From: Kalaharituber pfeilii | Lineage: Eukaryota; Ascomycota; Pezizomycetes; Pezizales; Pezizaceae | Assembly: GCA_015179045.1 (NCBI GenBank) | Contig: WHUZ01000019.1 | Location: 620,001-684,000, forward strand | Length of the DNA stretch: 64,000 nucleotides | Direction: 5' to 3' | Shown here: in pieces, positions 36,030 to 46,340 of the stretch | Layout of the letters: every line of letters starts with the position of its first letter | Position numbering within the stretch: position 1 is the first letter of the stretch | The notes under the pieces: model-generated | What the model was told of the DNA's origin: nothing | The model's input: the letters and a program-made list of their open reading frames with translations, nothing else | The model's database searches: none | Translations under genes and position numbers: made by a program

Positions 36030-36428
36030 AGTGACGATGGGAGTTGTGTCGAGGGGTAGGGAGTGTGCGGGAGTGGTGGGAGATTTGGGTACGGGTATTC
36101 AGAGTTGTGTTTACTTGTGATGTTTCTTTGTGTCATATGATCTGGTCTTGTCTGTACGTGTTGTATGTTATGCTATTCCTTGGAGTTTTGCTACGTTAAT
36201 TTGCATGCATAATCGAGTCAATATCCTCTCGTGATGACGATTGCGTATTTCAATTCCCACATTTCCAATTCTTGATCATCAAAGAAATTTACAACCATAC
36301 ATACAATATAAAACGCCCCTCTCCCAAGAAAATATAATGAAAAACGAAACCAAACCACACTCCGGCAAAAGACGTAATACACTCCCCTCTCTCCCATCTT
36401 GCCCATTCCAAAACCCATAACCTCTTCC
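36030..36428. other. Convergent 3' region
   Basis: About 400 bp between the stop codons of two converging genes. AT-rich, with no ORF or repeat of note; it should hold both polyadenylation sites. Confidence 0.5.
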
Positions 36429-36973
36429 CTATAGCCCCATCCCACCAGCCGCACTCTTACACAAGCCCTCCCTCACCAACAGCAACTCCGCCACCTCCGC
36501 CACCCTCTCCCTAATCGCGCGCTCCACCTCCTCCCTCTTCTCCAAGTTCTCCCACGCCCTCTTGACCTCCTCCTCGTACCTCCTCATCTGTTCCATCTCG
36601 GCCCACTTTTGCCTCCTTTTTTCGGCCGCGACGCGGCGGCGGCGGTCGTCGTCGTCGTCAGCACGCATCTTCGCGAGGGGCGCGAGCGCCGAGAGTTCTT
36701 TTTGCGCGGAGGAAAAGTAGGTGTGCAGCAGGGCGAGCTCGGAGACGAGGTATGCGCGCAGCGAGGACAGCGAGGATTCGGAGTGGGAGAGGGAGTGCAG
36801 AAGGGGCGTGAAGTGGTGGAGAGGAGGGGAGAAGGTCGGGGGGAGGGTTGGTGGGGGCCCGAGGTGCGTGGGGCGGGAGGAGGTGAGGGTCGTGATGGTT
36901 GTCGCGGGTGACTAGATAGAGAGGGAGTTAGCGTATCGGGGATTGAGGAAAGGTTTACTTTCGTACGTACCAT
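36429..36973 (-). CDS. Small coiled-coil protein with an ATG-only first exon
   Basis: Exon 1 is just the ATG (36973-36971). A 59-nt intron follows with a perfect GTACGT donor, CGCTAAC branch and CTAG acceptor. Exon 2 (36911-36429) completes a 161-residue protein. Residues about 14-40 are Pro-rich (THLGPPPTLPPTF); about 45-85 are helical (HSLSHSESSLSSLRAYLVSE); about 88-140 form a highly charged coiled coil (RADDDDDRRRRVAAEKRRQK, WENLEKREEVERAIRERV). Without the intron the frame after ATG gives a low-complexity protein, whereas the spliced frame is coherent throughout. I do not recognise the family; composition would suit a subunit of a larger complex, but that is a guess. Confidence 0.68.
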
Positions 36974-37287
36974 ATTGTATATGTGTTTTATGTTGTACGA
37001 GATATCTGAGGGATAGTATATTTTGTCGCAAGCTTCCTCTCAACCCTTTCCTCGTACTAATCGTATATAAAAATACTATATATACCGAAACCTCAAGTTA
37101 CAAAAAAGTAACCCGACCCAACCTTCCGTTTCCTTTGTAACCTACAACACAAGCTATGTAAGTAAAATAAATAAATTCAGTAAGTTTTTTTTTTTTCCTG
37201 AATCACCAGTCTCCCCCACGCCCGTTTCTCCCCGGAATAGGTTCAAGAAAAAAAATATATAATCTCACCTTTTTTATATATTGTTGC

Positions 37288-37322
<35 letters not shown>

Positions 37323-37787
37323 CTAACCTTTTGGTTTATCCTGAAAAAAAAAACAAAAAAACAAGGAACTTATGATATTCCAAAAAAAAAAGAAAGTATA
37401 GCTGAGGGAAAAATGGATGTGCACTGCACAACTTTTTTTTCTTTTTTCCTTTTTATATATATAATCAAACCAAAATATATAGACGAAAAAAAGGGTAAAA
37501 AAGTAGAAAATAAATAGAAAGCCACTGTCGGTCGAAGAAATCGAGAAGTTCTCTTCCCAAAAGTTCAACGCCCTAGAGAATATATATATACTCTGCTCAT
37601 ACATCCCCATCCCTACACCCCCACGTTTTGTTTCCCCCCCTGTCCCGCCCCCTCCCCACCTTCTCCCAAACCTTAGCGCGCTCCAGAGGCGTCTCACCTT
37701 TCTTGACGCCCGCTAAGTTGCGCTTCCAGAAAAAAGCAAGAACCCCCCCCACAACGAAAATCCCTGCTACCTCGTGAAGTGAGACGA
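36974..37787. other. Gene-free stretch with long T-run
   Basis: Contains a T-run of about 32 at 37290-37322 and many short A/T runs; open frames here are homopolymer artefacts. No duplication flanks the T-run, so no retroposon is called. Confidence 0.45.
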
Positions 37788-38346
37788 GTCTAACCTTTGC
37801 TATAACGAAACTTGCACGGAGCCATCGCACTCAAACACATCTTGCTATAACGAAAATCCACCCAAATAACGAAAATGAAAATTTGATTGAGTGAAAAGTT
37901 AATTCTGTCTACATACAAATTATTCTTGAAAAATGGCTAGTGGAATGCATGACTAATCAAGGACCACCCAATTGCAACAACTAGAAACTCCTAGTTAGTT
38001 TTTACCCAATTCCACAAACAAGGGTGTGCTTGGATTGTACCGGATTCATTTGTGAAATGCTTTCGAACTGCATCTTTTGATTTTGCAGCTCCAGTCTTCT
38101 TTTTGCATAGTTGCTGCTTTTCTAACTTGAGATTCAGCTTTGTAGGTAATTTTGCTTCAATAACATGATTGATTTTGCATCTGCATAGTACTTTATCAAT
38201 ACCTCAGTACTCTCGATTTTGTACTCCCATTATTTCCTACTCCAGTTATTTCCATACGGAGGAAAATCATGGAGTTAAATCTGTTGCCATAAATTCTGTG
38301 AGAACTCAGCTAGCAATTTTTGATTTTCGTTATAGCAAGGTTAGAC
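37788..38346. mobile_element. Inverted-repeat MITE with CTATAACGAAA ends
   Basis: The left arm GTCTAACCTTTGCTATAACG (37788-37807, continuing AAA) pairs with the complement of the right arm TTCGTTATAGCAAGGTTAGAC (38326-38346) with one inserted base. CTTGCTATAACGAAAATCC also recurs internally at about 37842-37860. The ends resemble those of the elements at 42490-43714 in the GCTATA core, suggesting related Tc1/pogo-type families. No transposase. Confidence 0.6.
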
Positions 38347-39085
38347 CGGAGTACATTTACGCCCCCTCCCATGTAGGTTTTGTAGGCCATAAGTCGTGAG
38401 ACTTCATGCCATGTCTTGTACCTAGCAAACAATAGACACGGATTATCACTCATGTCAGGGAACTGTGTCTCACCAAGCAAAAATCCCTGTCCTGCTTTTG
38501 TTGTTGCACAAAACAAAATCCATAAACGTCGTGTTTGATACTCCCCCTGTTTGAAGTTACCATATTTCCATCTCTGAGTATTCATAGTTTGCTTACAAGA
38601 AAGCAACATCCGCTCCACGATGGTGAGGTATGATATCCTGGAGGATGTATATAATGTAACCAGATACCTAATATATTTCTTTCCCTTTACTTCAGATACT
38701 AAATTTTCTAACAATCGAAGTGTCTGCCAATGATGCTTTCACAGATCCTGTTGATCTAACATGTAAAACCTTAAGTCGAACCCATCTTTTTGAACTTACA
38801 AGAGTTCATCCATAATCCAATGCCAGATCAGTATAAACAAAAGAGGGAGCAAGAGAAAAGTAAAGATGCGTCCATAAAAGCCCGTATACCTATAGCCAGT
38901 AGGTATAATCAATAGCAAAAAAAACAATAAAAAAAAAACAAAGTACAGCGAATTCAACACAAAATGGCATGATATCCAGTATCGCTCAAGTACACAACAT
39001 ATGTCCAAACAAAAGCAGAAGGAAGAAAGTTTACAATGCAAACACTACTCAATAGAAGATTGCATCAACCCCCTTGCGTTCATCT
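38347..39085. other. 3' flank of the AA9 gene
   Basis: AT-rich intergenic DNA. No conserved ORF or element was recognised. Confidence 0.4.
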
Positions 39086-40382
39086 CTATGGGAAACTACC
39101 GTTGCAGTTACGGTTTGCTTCGCAGGTGTGGCAGTGGGCTTGGTATCGCTCGCAAGTAGCTTCCCATTCCCGGCAACCCTTGTTGCCAGTTGAGGGTGCA
39201 GTGTTGTAGCATTCATTCAGTTGTGTCCAACAATTTCCAGATGCCTATTCAAAATGGTTAATCAGCTGATCAGCATGTACTCAGAAGGGGGAACATTACA
39301 TTCCAACATTCAGCAACATTCTTGAACCCTGGGACTGGTTTCGCACACCAATTCGCATTTTCTACAATGCAGAGATGCCAATCACCCTTTTCCTCGCGGT
39401 GCTCAATTGGATGGGAACCTCCAGTGTTCCCTGGAACATACGGTTTTGGACCAGGAATGACATATTGGCTATGAGGTTTGCTTGGTACCCAGTAGTTGTA
39501 CAAAACACCTGGATCGTTCGCCTTCACATGGCCAGGAATAGGTACCCCTGCAGGGCTAGCAGAACCACCAGTTGAGGAAACGGTAAGTTGACCACAACTA
39601 CGGATCGTTAGCATAACGTTTCCGGAAATTCAGATAACTGATTGCTTACCCAATATACCATTGTGCACCGCCAGTGTTCTGGGCCTGGTGGAGGGCCAAT
39701 TGTTCCGCACGGATCAAATAGTCACCACCCACAAAGTCCCGGGGAATAGTGACAGTCATCCTTCCTCCATTTTCAATTAAACGCTGAGCACAGAACTTGC
39801 CATCACGATAGCCGTCGTGCCAAATCTTGACCCAACCATTGCCAGCTCCTGGAGAGGCTATGACATCAGACACTAGCTTCATGTAAACAGCACAAGGACC
39901 TATAGGACGATTATTATAAGAATGTGACTAACAAATCCTGGAGAAAAGGCATCCAACCTTGGTGGGAGACATCAAGAGATCCTGGTTGGGAGGCGTCAGG
40001 CCAAGAGCGCCAAATGAATGTGATCTCCGACCCAGCTATTCATAATAGGGATTAGCTATAAAAACAAAGCAGAGTATAGGGCCCCATGTAAACTTGCCAT
40101 CAACTTCGCATACACGTGCTACACCCTTTGTTCCACCGACGTCTAATAGCAGCAACAATATTAGCCCCTCCAAAGCCGAAGCAAAGAATAATGTGACTGA
40201 AGACACTTACTGCAGGCCATATCACTTGAATTGATATCAACGACAGGATTTGTATTAGGTGCGTTACGCAAGCACTTGCCCATCCCTTGATCGACACCAT
40301 TGATGATCATATTGGTGATCATATGGTGAGCAGATGCCAGCCCACTGCCGAGCAGAACAACCATAGTTCTTGAAAGTAGCAT
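39086..40382 (-). CDS. AA9 lytic polysaccharide monooxygenase with Cys-rich C-terminus
   Basis: Six exons, 40382-40211, 40142-40098, 40035-39958, 39899-39650, 39597-39300 and 39244-39086, encode 333 residues. The signal peptide ends LASA, so mature His19 is the N-terminal copper ligand. The second brace His is His97 in SHQGP; His169 (ALHQA), Gln178 and axial Tyr180 (AQWY) complete the site. VPIPGHVKANDPGVLYN is the usual AA9 strand near the C-terminus of the domain. The enzyme would oxidatively cleave cellulose or related beta-glucans outside the cell. Beyond about residue 225 there is an extension with regularly spaced cysteines (LCIVENANWC, ECWN, NCWTQLNECYNTAPSTG, GCREWEATC, HCHTC), similar in style to tails on other fungal AA9 proteins; its role is unknown. 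Intron 2 begins with GC (GCAAGT), supported by the frame and a CTAAT branch. Introns are 52-68 nt. Confidence 0.93.
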
Positions 40383-42489
40383 CTTGACTTATTCCTGCGC
40401 AGTGCCAGTTCACTGAGCTGTTCCTAGGACTATGATGAGGGAGCAGGGATAAGTTGAAGCGGTGGTCGACAGACAATTGACAAATTACTCTTACTCCTCC
40501 AGCTACCACAGAGAAATCCAGCCCAGAATTGTGATACGAAAAGCAGCGTTGTGATACAAAAAGGAAACGAAAAAGAGAGATTGGATATCGAATGTGATCA
40601 ATAATGAATGAATGTTGTGACCTGAAGGAGTGAAGATCTGTCGACTGACCAAGTACTTGGTGCTGGTGGTGGTGACAGTTGAAGGAAGGACAGGAAGTGG
40701 GAAGAGAAAAGCCGTCCCTGATATAACAGAGGAGCGACCCAATCTGAGGTCCCCGCAGTGCGGGGCATCTCACTGGGCGAAATACACAGCTGGTGCCCAA
40801 AACAACTGGGCCCTGCCGCTTCATACACGCCCACACAACCCGAATCTAAGTTAAGTACCCAGTCCAATATTGTATTTGTGCACTCCAACCGGACTAACGT
40901 GCCCTCCACGCACCCATGACTGGCCAGCGCCCGCTACGCAGCTTCCACGATCACCTTGAGTGTGGGCCATAAGGCTTTAGTGAACACGGTCCCCGTAATC
41001 TAACACACCGCCCACGTTCCTGCCATCCACCGGGAGGGTTCTCGTACGCAATCTCGGGATGGCCGCAAGTGCCTCGAGGCACAGTCAGGTACGTACTTAT
41101 AATTACATGATGTGAGTTCGGTGTTAACGCTAGCTTGAAACGCAAGGCTGTGAAAGCAAACACCAAATCAAACCTGCTTACATCTCGATAATACGACAAC
41201 GTATGAGCGAAAACATCAACCCAAGATCACATCTATGAATTATCACTATCAGGATTGCTCGTTGAAATTCCTTGAAGCTTCTCCAAGATCAAAGCTTATC
41301 GAGAAACCAAAAATGATCGTTTTGATATCTCCATAGTGAGCTCTACGAGTACGTAAGTTCCCGATCTGAGACAGTGATGGGTAGGGTGCTTCTACAAGGG
41401 AAGCACAGTGAAGCCCAGGGCAGAGAGTGTCGTGGGGTCATGCCTGGTGCTAGTGGGGTATAGAGTTTTAGGGTGAGTTTCCCTCAATTTATGTGTCAGG
41501 AGGTACCAAATTTGTAGTTGCAGTTAGCAGTTCCCGGGATGGCATCTCATAGAATACCGGCAGACAACTTGGTGCAGGTCGTAGCAGCCCGCTTATGAAT
41601 ATTCCTCTCTTTGCAAACTCCGTGTAATTGCAATCCAACTTAAGAGTTTGTTGCGGAACCGGTAGGATGGTAGTACTGTGACGAAGGTTTGCAGCCATTT
41701 ATATTATACGCACGTCCACGCGAAACACCTGCAACCTCGCACTGCAACCCAATGGCAAGAGCGAGAAAATAGTACCTGCATGCAAATTTTCATCAATCGC
41801 GATCACCACATGTCCTTATGTGAAAGGATACATCAAAACATGACTTTGATGGAAGAATCACAAGCCCTTCTTGCTATACGAAATTATACTACTTGCTCTA
41901 CTCAGTTTGCTACCTGTGGGTGGGATTTCTTAATGACCATGGTACTCCCATATGCCATTCTCATCTCACTGCAACCACTCAAGTCTGATAAGTCCGAGCG
42001 CCCTTGTTTCATGTATAAACTTTTTCGTGCCTTCATTCATCATATTTACCAACTGCAATTGCTCGGCCAATAAGCACAACAGGATGCCTACAATTACCTT
42101 TGACGTTAGCCACTTCCTAACATAGCTTAGTGGCCGAGCGTTTCAGCACAAAAGTCACGCCGTGCTAGGCAGGGGTACCTGCCGTGCCAGATACATAGTG
42201 ATCAACTCTGTCACCTTGGCAAAAGGTGTTATCATATCCTTTGGGTGGGTGAGACATGCATGAACTGTGCCAGGGTGGGCGCTACGCGGACTGTTCAATG
42301 TCAAAATGCTGTTTGTAATCCATCTGCCACAAAATTCAGTAGAGGGATTTTGCTGGCATCAGGGGATGGTTTCCAGGGAATATCAGGGACGACGGCGCCA
42401 CACGCTAGAGAATCCTACAGAAGGAATGTCGTCCCTGGGACCTGGTTCCAGGGCTGGATCCTTGGAAACTATGATACCGCTTTTTGAGC
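40383..42489. other. Stretch upstream of the AA9 gene, no further gene seen
   Basis: The first part must include the AA9 promoter; no convincing TATA box was identified. The plus-strand ORF 41678-42073 has no recognisable feature. Confidence 0.4.
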
Positions 42490-43714
42490 ACAGTTTTACC
42501 GGACCTCGTTAAACCGGAAACCTTGCTATACCGGACGACCCTTGACGGTTTTTGCAATTTACATCCAAAAAAATGAGCTATAACGGACACCCAGTTAAAC
42601 CACGCCGGACAACAAAACAATAGACTTTTAAATTCAAATTACATACAAACTAACTAGCTGAACCAGATGAAGGCCTCAACCATGAAACTTCTTTTGTACC
42701 TTCTGTGTGTTATAGTGGTATTATTGAAGTATTCTCAATATCTTGAATTCAATGTTCAAAGTTCTGGAATATCTTGGGAGATTGAGAAGAGACTGGGATA
42801 CCAGTCTCCAGGCATATTGTATCTCTCAATTGGCTAACTACAATCTACCCTTGCTATACCGGATGGCCTCTGTCTGCGACATCCGTTCCCCATACAAATC
42901 GCCCTTGCTATACTGGACGCCCTAACAATTCCGGACCGGATAGAAACCTCCAGACAAGTACCCCCCTGCCTCCATACAAATAATATTTGCTATACCGGAC
43001 ACACTAATACTAATACATGTTAGACCACTCCATTTCACACTTGGCTGCCATCACTGCTGCCATCACTGTTGTCACTGCTTCTGCTAATGCCGTTGCTACT
43101 ACTGCTACCATCACTTGCTACAATGTTGTTCGAGTAATGGAAACTGGGCACTTCGTTGCTTCTTGTTCCATGTTCTGAGATTACCACTTACCACTTTGTT
43201 TCAAAATACCTGACTAAGTAGATATAGCTACTGATCAGCTTAAAATAATAAATTAGATACCTAGGATATCAAAGTTACGTTAAAGTACAGTAATCTTACC
43301 AATTTCATCTCAAAAATGTTTATCAAATTCACTTCACTTTTCTTTAGCATATTTTGGTTCTAGTCAATGTACATATTTAATGCTTCTCAAGCACACTTAA
43401 GGCTCGATGTTTTTCTAGATTTCGTGACCAATACATATTGATGCTTTTGGCTGGGTGTGAACAAGTTGATGTTTACTTCGTTCATCTCCTATCTCAGTAA
43501 TTAATTGAATTTATCATCCCACCTTATTCTATACCGGAACCTTGCTATACCGGACGAAGATTGCCAGATTTTAGCGATCCGGTATAGCAAGGGTAGACTG
43601 TAGGTTCTTTACCCCTGGCAGGCACCCTTGCAAAATTTGTTATACCGGACGCTAGGTTAAACCGGACAGAAAGTGTTGGATTTCGGTCGTCCGGTATAGC
43701 AAGGTGTAACTGTA
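42490..43714. mobile_element. Outer TIR element of a nested pair
   Basis: The left end, ACAGTTTTACC then CCTTGCTATACCGGACGACC (to 42540), and the right end at 43685-43714 (GGTCGTCCGGTATAGCAAGG, then TGTAACTGTA) are inverted copies; the left end has an extra CCGGACCTCGTTAAACCGGA segment. TA at the right terminus fits a Tc1/mariner or pogo target. It encloses a second element at 42839-43602. Short fragments of the same CTATACCGGAC word occur throughout. No transposase frame remains. Confidence 0.6.
42839..43602. mobile_element. Inner TIR element nested in 42490-43714
   Basis: TACAATCTACCCTTGCTATA (42839-42858, continuing CCGGAT) is the inverse of the right end 43577-43602 (ATCCGGTATAGCAAGGGTAG then ACTGTA) with one mismatch. 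Both termini carry TA. The 764-bp body holds only simple sequence, including GCT/ACT-type repeats near 43050-43115. Confidence 0.65.
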
Positions 43715-44945
43715 TCTTCATGAGTTTTTATTCAATTCTGAAAACTGAGATCGATTCAGCGAACTGATTCACATGGTAAACGTAAAATCAGGGAAGTGTC
43801 TGAGGATGAGAGTTGTAATACACACGTAGTTCAAAGGTGCTCATTTTCATGGAAGCAAATGCCAACACCGCGGCCTGTACTGCCTACAGTTATAAGATGA
43901 GGATAGATGTCAGCAAGTCTAGTTTAAGACTGCGGCAAAGGTATGTACCTCAGTTGTAGCATAAATTTTAATAGTTTTTCAAATTGCATTTGACCTCTCC
44001 ATAGTATCTTACGAGATTTTCTATCATACCGGTACGCACTATAGGGATTTCGCAGGCCCTTAGCATGTGGCACTACCCTGGAAATAGCAAAAATGCAATT
44101 AGCATAAGGTTTTGCTGCATCAGGGATACTCCAGGTTTTCCCCCTTCGCGCCCAGACGCTAACTACCATCTCACTGACGTTGAGATAGCAACACACTCAA
44201 TTGTTGGTGTGCTATGACTTTTACTATCAATTTGGACTGGTAACTGGTACATATACCAGTACCTTCACAACAGCCCAGTAGCTGTGCCACTCATCACTGT
44301 ATCAGAAATTCATCACAGGTGCCTTGTTTGTAGATTTTTAGCTATTCATCATCTTTCCTGCCCTTCACTCGCTATATTGGTGCCGCATATAATATACCAC
44401 TCTGTACATAATAGGATAACTTCTGTTTTGGTTATTTCCATTGGACTCGCAATTAGAACTCATGTAGTTACGAAATTTCTGACAATAATGCAAAACGTTC
44501 TATTGCGAAATCATGGACTTAAACTGGTTGCGTGAGCTCTGAGGTTGCAACCTGACAGGTCTGATCGGCATGAACAGGGTTAAACAGTTAACTTCCGGCA
44601 CAGAATTCATGCATGTCTCGACCACCCGAGGGATCGGCAGTCTAAGGCTGCCCTTCTCCCAGCTTGCACGATTAATCCCGTTTACCCTCAACTAAGTTAC
44701 CACCTCGAGTTAGTACCCAATTATTAAACCTCTGCATAAATATCAACCAGGTTGCAAACCTGCAACCTTCCTACTGGTACTTTGAATTAATCCGAGCACC
44801 CTCATATACTATTAGATCATAAATAAATTAGGAAATATCGCCAACGAAACCATCAAACAAATAAAACTCATAGAAATAAAACAATACCTAACCGAAAGAA
44901 AAAAATTAACTCCCGAACCTCCATTAAAATTAATCTTACATACAC
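43715..44945. other. Stretch with no recognisable gene
   Basis: No conserved frame. The last 250 bp, immediately downstream of the HNH gene stop, are very A-rich. Confidence 0.4.
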
Positions 44946-45910
44946 TTAGCCAACACCATATAATCTCGCTGCCAACTCCAACTCAAACCTTTCTTTTGCA
45001 TACGGCCCCTTGCTCATCTCTTTCACCATATCATGCCCCGTAAAGTCATGCTCGAATACTGGTTCTCCCGCACCAAGCAAATTTGCAAGGACACTCTGCC
45101 TAAAATGCCACCGTAAAAGCTCGTCACACACTCTATGAGGATCCTGCGGATTCCTACACACCACATCCAGGATCCTGCCATCAACACCCAAATTATCCAC
45201 ATCAAACACGACCTTATAGTTATCCTAGACCATATAATCAGTCATACGACAGCCGCAAACAGTAAAAGAATAACTCACGTCTGGGTTGACTGACACCAAA
45301 TACTGATCAAACGCTTGGTGTACATCCGCTTTAAGTAGGAATCCATTCTGACAAGAGTTAATTTTCGATACTCCGTTCCTATTATTCATGTCCGTTATGC
45401 ATCTTCCGTAGCCCCACTCTATCCACAAATTCTCCGCTTCCGATGGAAAAATGTGAGCTGCCTCAAAGCTTGTCCACCTATATGGAGCGCTCCTGTTCAC
45501 CACACCAGATATCACACACCTTCCGTCCCGATCCCGTATTCCGTTGCGAAAGCCATCTTCTTGACCCGACACATTAAACGAAATAACTCTCTGCACCCAT
45601 GGCTGATCATTGACTTGAATATCATCTATACCTTAATTAGATAACTACCATAATCCCGAGGATTTCACTCACTATGACAATAAATGTTGTAACTTCCAAC
45701 CTCCAGTTGACTGTCACTCATCAACACAACGTGACCCGAACCTCGATGTTGCACAATTGTAGGGGTCTCCGTAATAAGAATAATTCCGAGCATTTGAAGG
45801 AAATTTCTTTCTGTTACTGAGCCGTTTTGGACAAGTCCACCTAACAACACATCGGGATTGCTACCGTCGTAAAACTGTACGTTTCTAAAATGTGACCGAT
45901 TTGACGACAT
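44946..45910 (-). CDS. HNH endonuclease-domain protein (HNH_2 type)
   Basis: Three exons, 45910-45673, 45613-45279 and 45224-44946, encode 283 residues. The N-terminal domain (about 1-80: RNVQFYDGSNPDVLLGG, GSVTERNFLQMLGIIL) is typical of fungal family members. The HNH part has RDRDGRCVISG (about 106-116), FEAAHIFP with His133, and INSCQNGFLLKADVHQAFDQ with Asn169 and His178. The C-terminal LLRWHFRQSVLANL region follows. Introns: 59 nt (GTGAGT donor, CAAG acceptor; a closer AG would leave only 41 nt) and 54 nt (GTGAGT, TCTAG). All motifs are present, so it may be active, but substrate and role are unknown; such genes are often multicopy in repeat-rich fungal genomes. Fragments of two relatives lie at 12581 and 15278. 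Confidence 0.82.
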
Positions 45911-46182
45911 CTTGAAAGGTAACTTGCTGAGTACAATTGTTGCATAAGGGTGGGCGACCCTGCATAATAGACCTTTGCCCTGCTGGTGGCAGGCATGGTG
46001 GAGTGCGCTGGCTTGATGATCAATGAGATGTCTTTCCCAAACTGTCTTACAATGTGGACCTTGGCAGGTAACGGCTGACATAAAACTACATATTGGGTAT
46101 GGTGTAATGGGCATGTCTGCGTGACAATTATGTTGATCTTCTATAATATATGTAGTTTCTTGTCACACTAGTACATACTCCG
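45911..46182. other. 5' flank of the HNH gene
   Basis: An open frame continues upstream of the chosen Met to 46114, but that extension has no similarity to the family N-terminus, so the start at 45910 is preferred. No TATA box was recognised. Confidence 0.4.
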
Positions 46183-46340
46183 TACTAATACTGCAATCTT
46201 GGCCTGATCTTGGCATGTAATAATTGAACGGCCTCCCATACAAAGTACAAATCTTTTGATCTTCTATTTCTCAACACATTTATTGTTTTTAATTTGGGCA
46301 ATGAAGAGTTGTAGAGCAGGTGAAATAGTACATGCCTACA
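46183..46340. repeat. Diverged copy of the 3' part of the 62906-63961 element
   Basis: About 158 bp align with 63698-63857 in the same orientation. Shared words include GTACTAAT, CTTGGCATGTAA, TATTTCTCAA, TTTAATTTGG, GTTGTAGAGCAG and GAAATAGTACAT. The terminal inverted repeat itself was not found beside this copy, so it is a truncated remnant. Confidence 0.65.
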
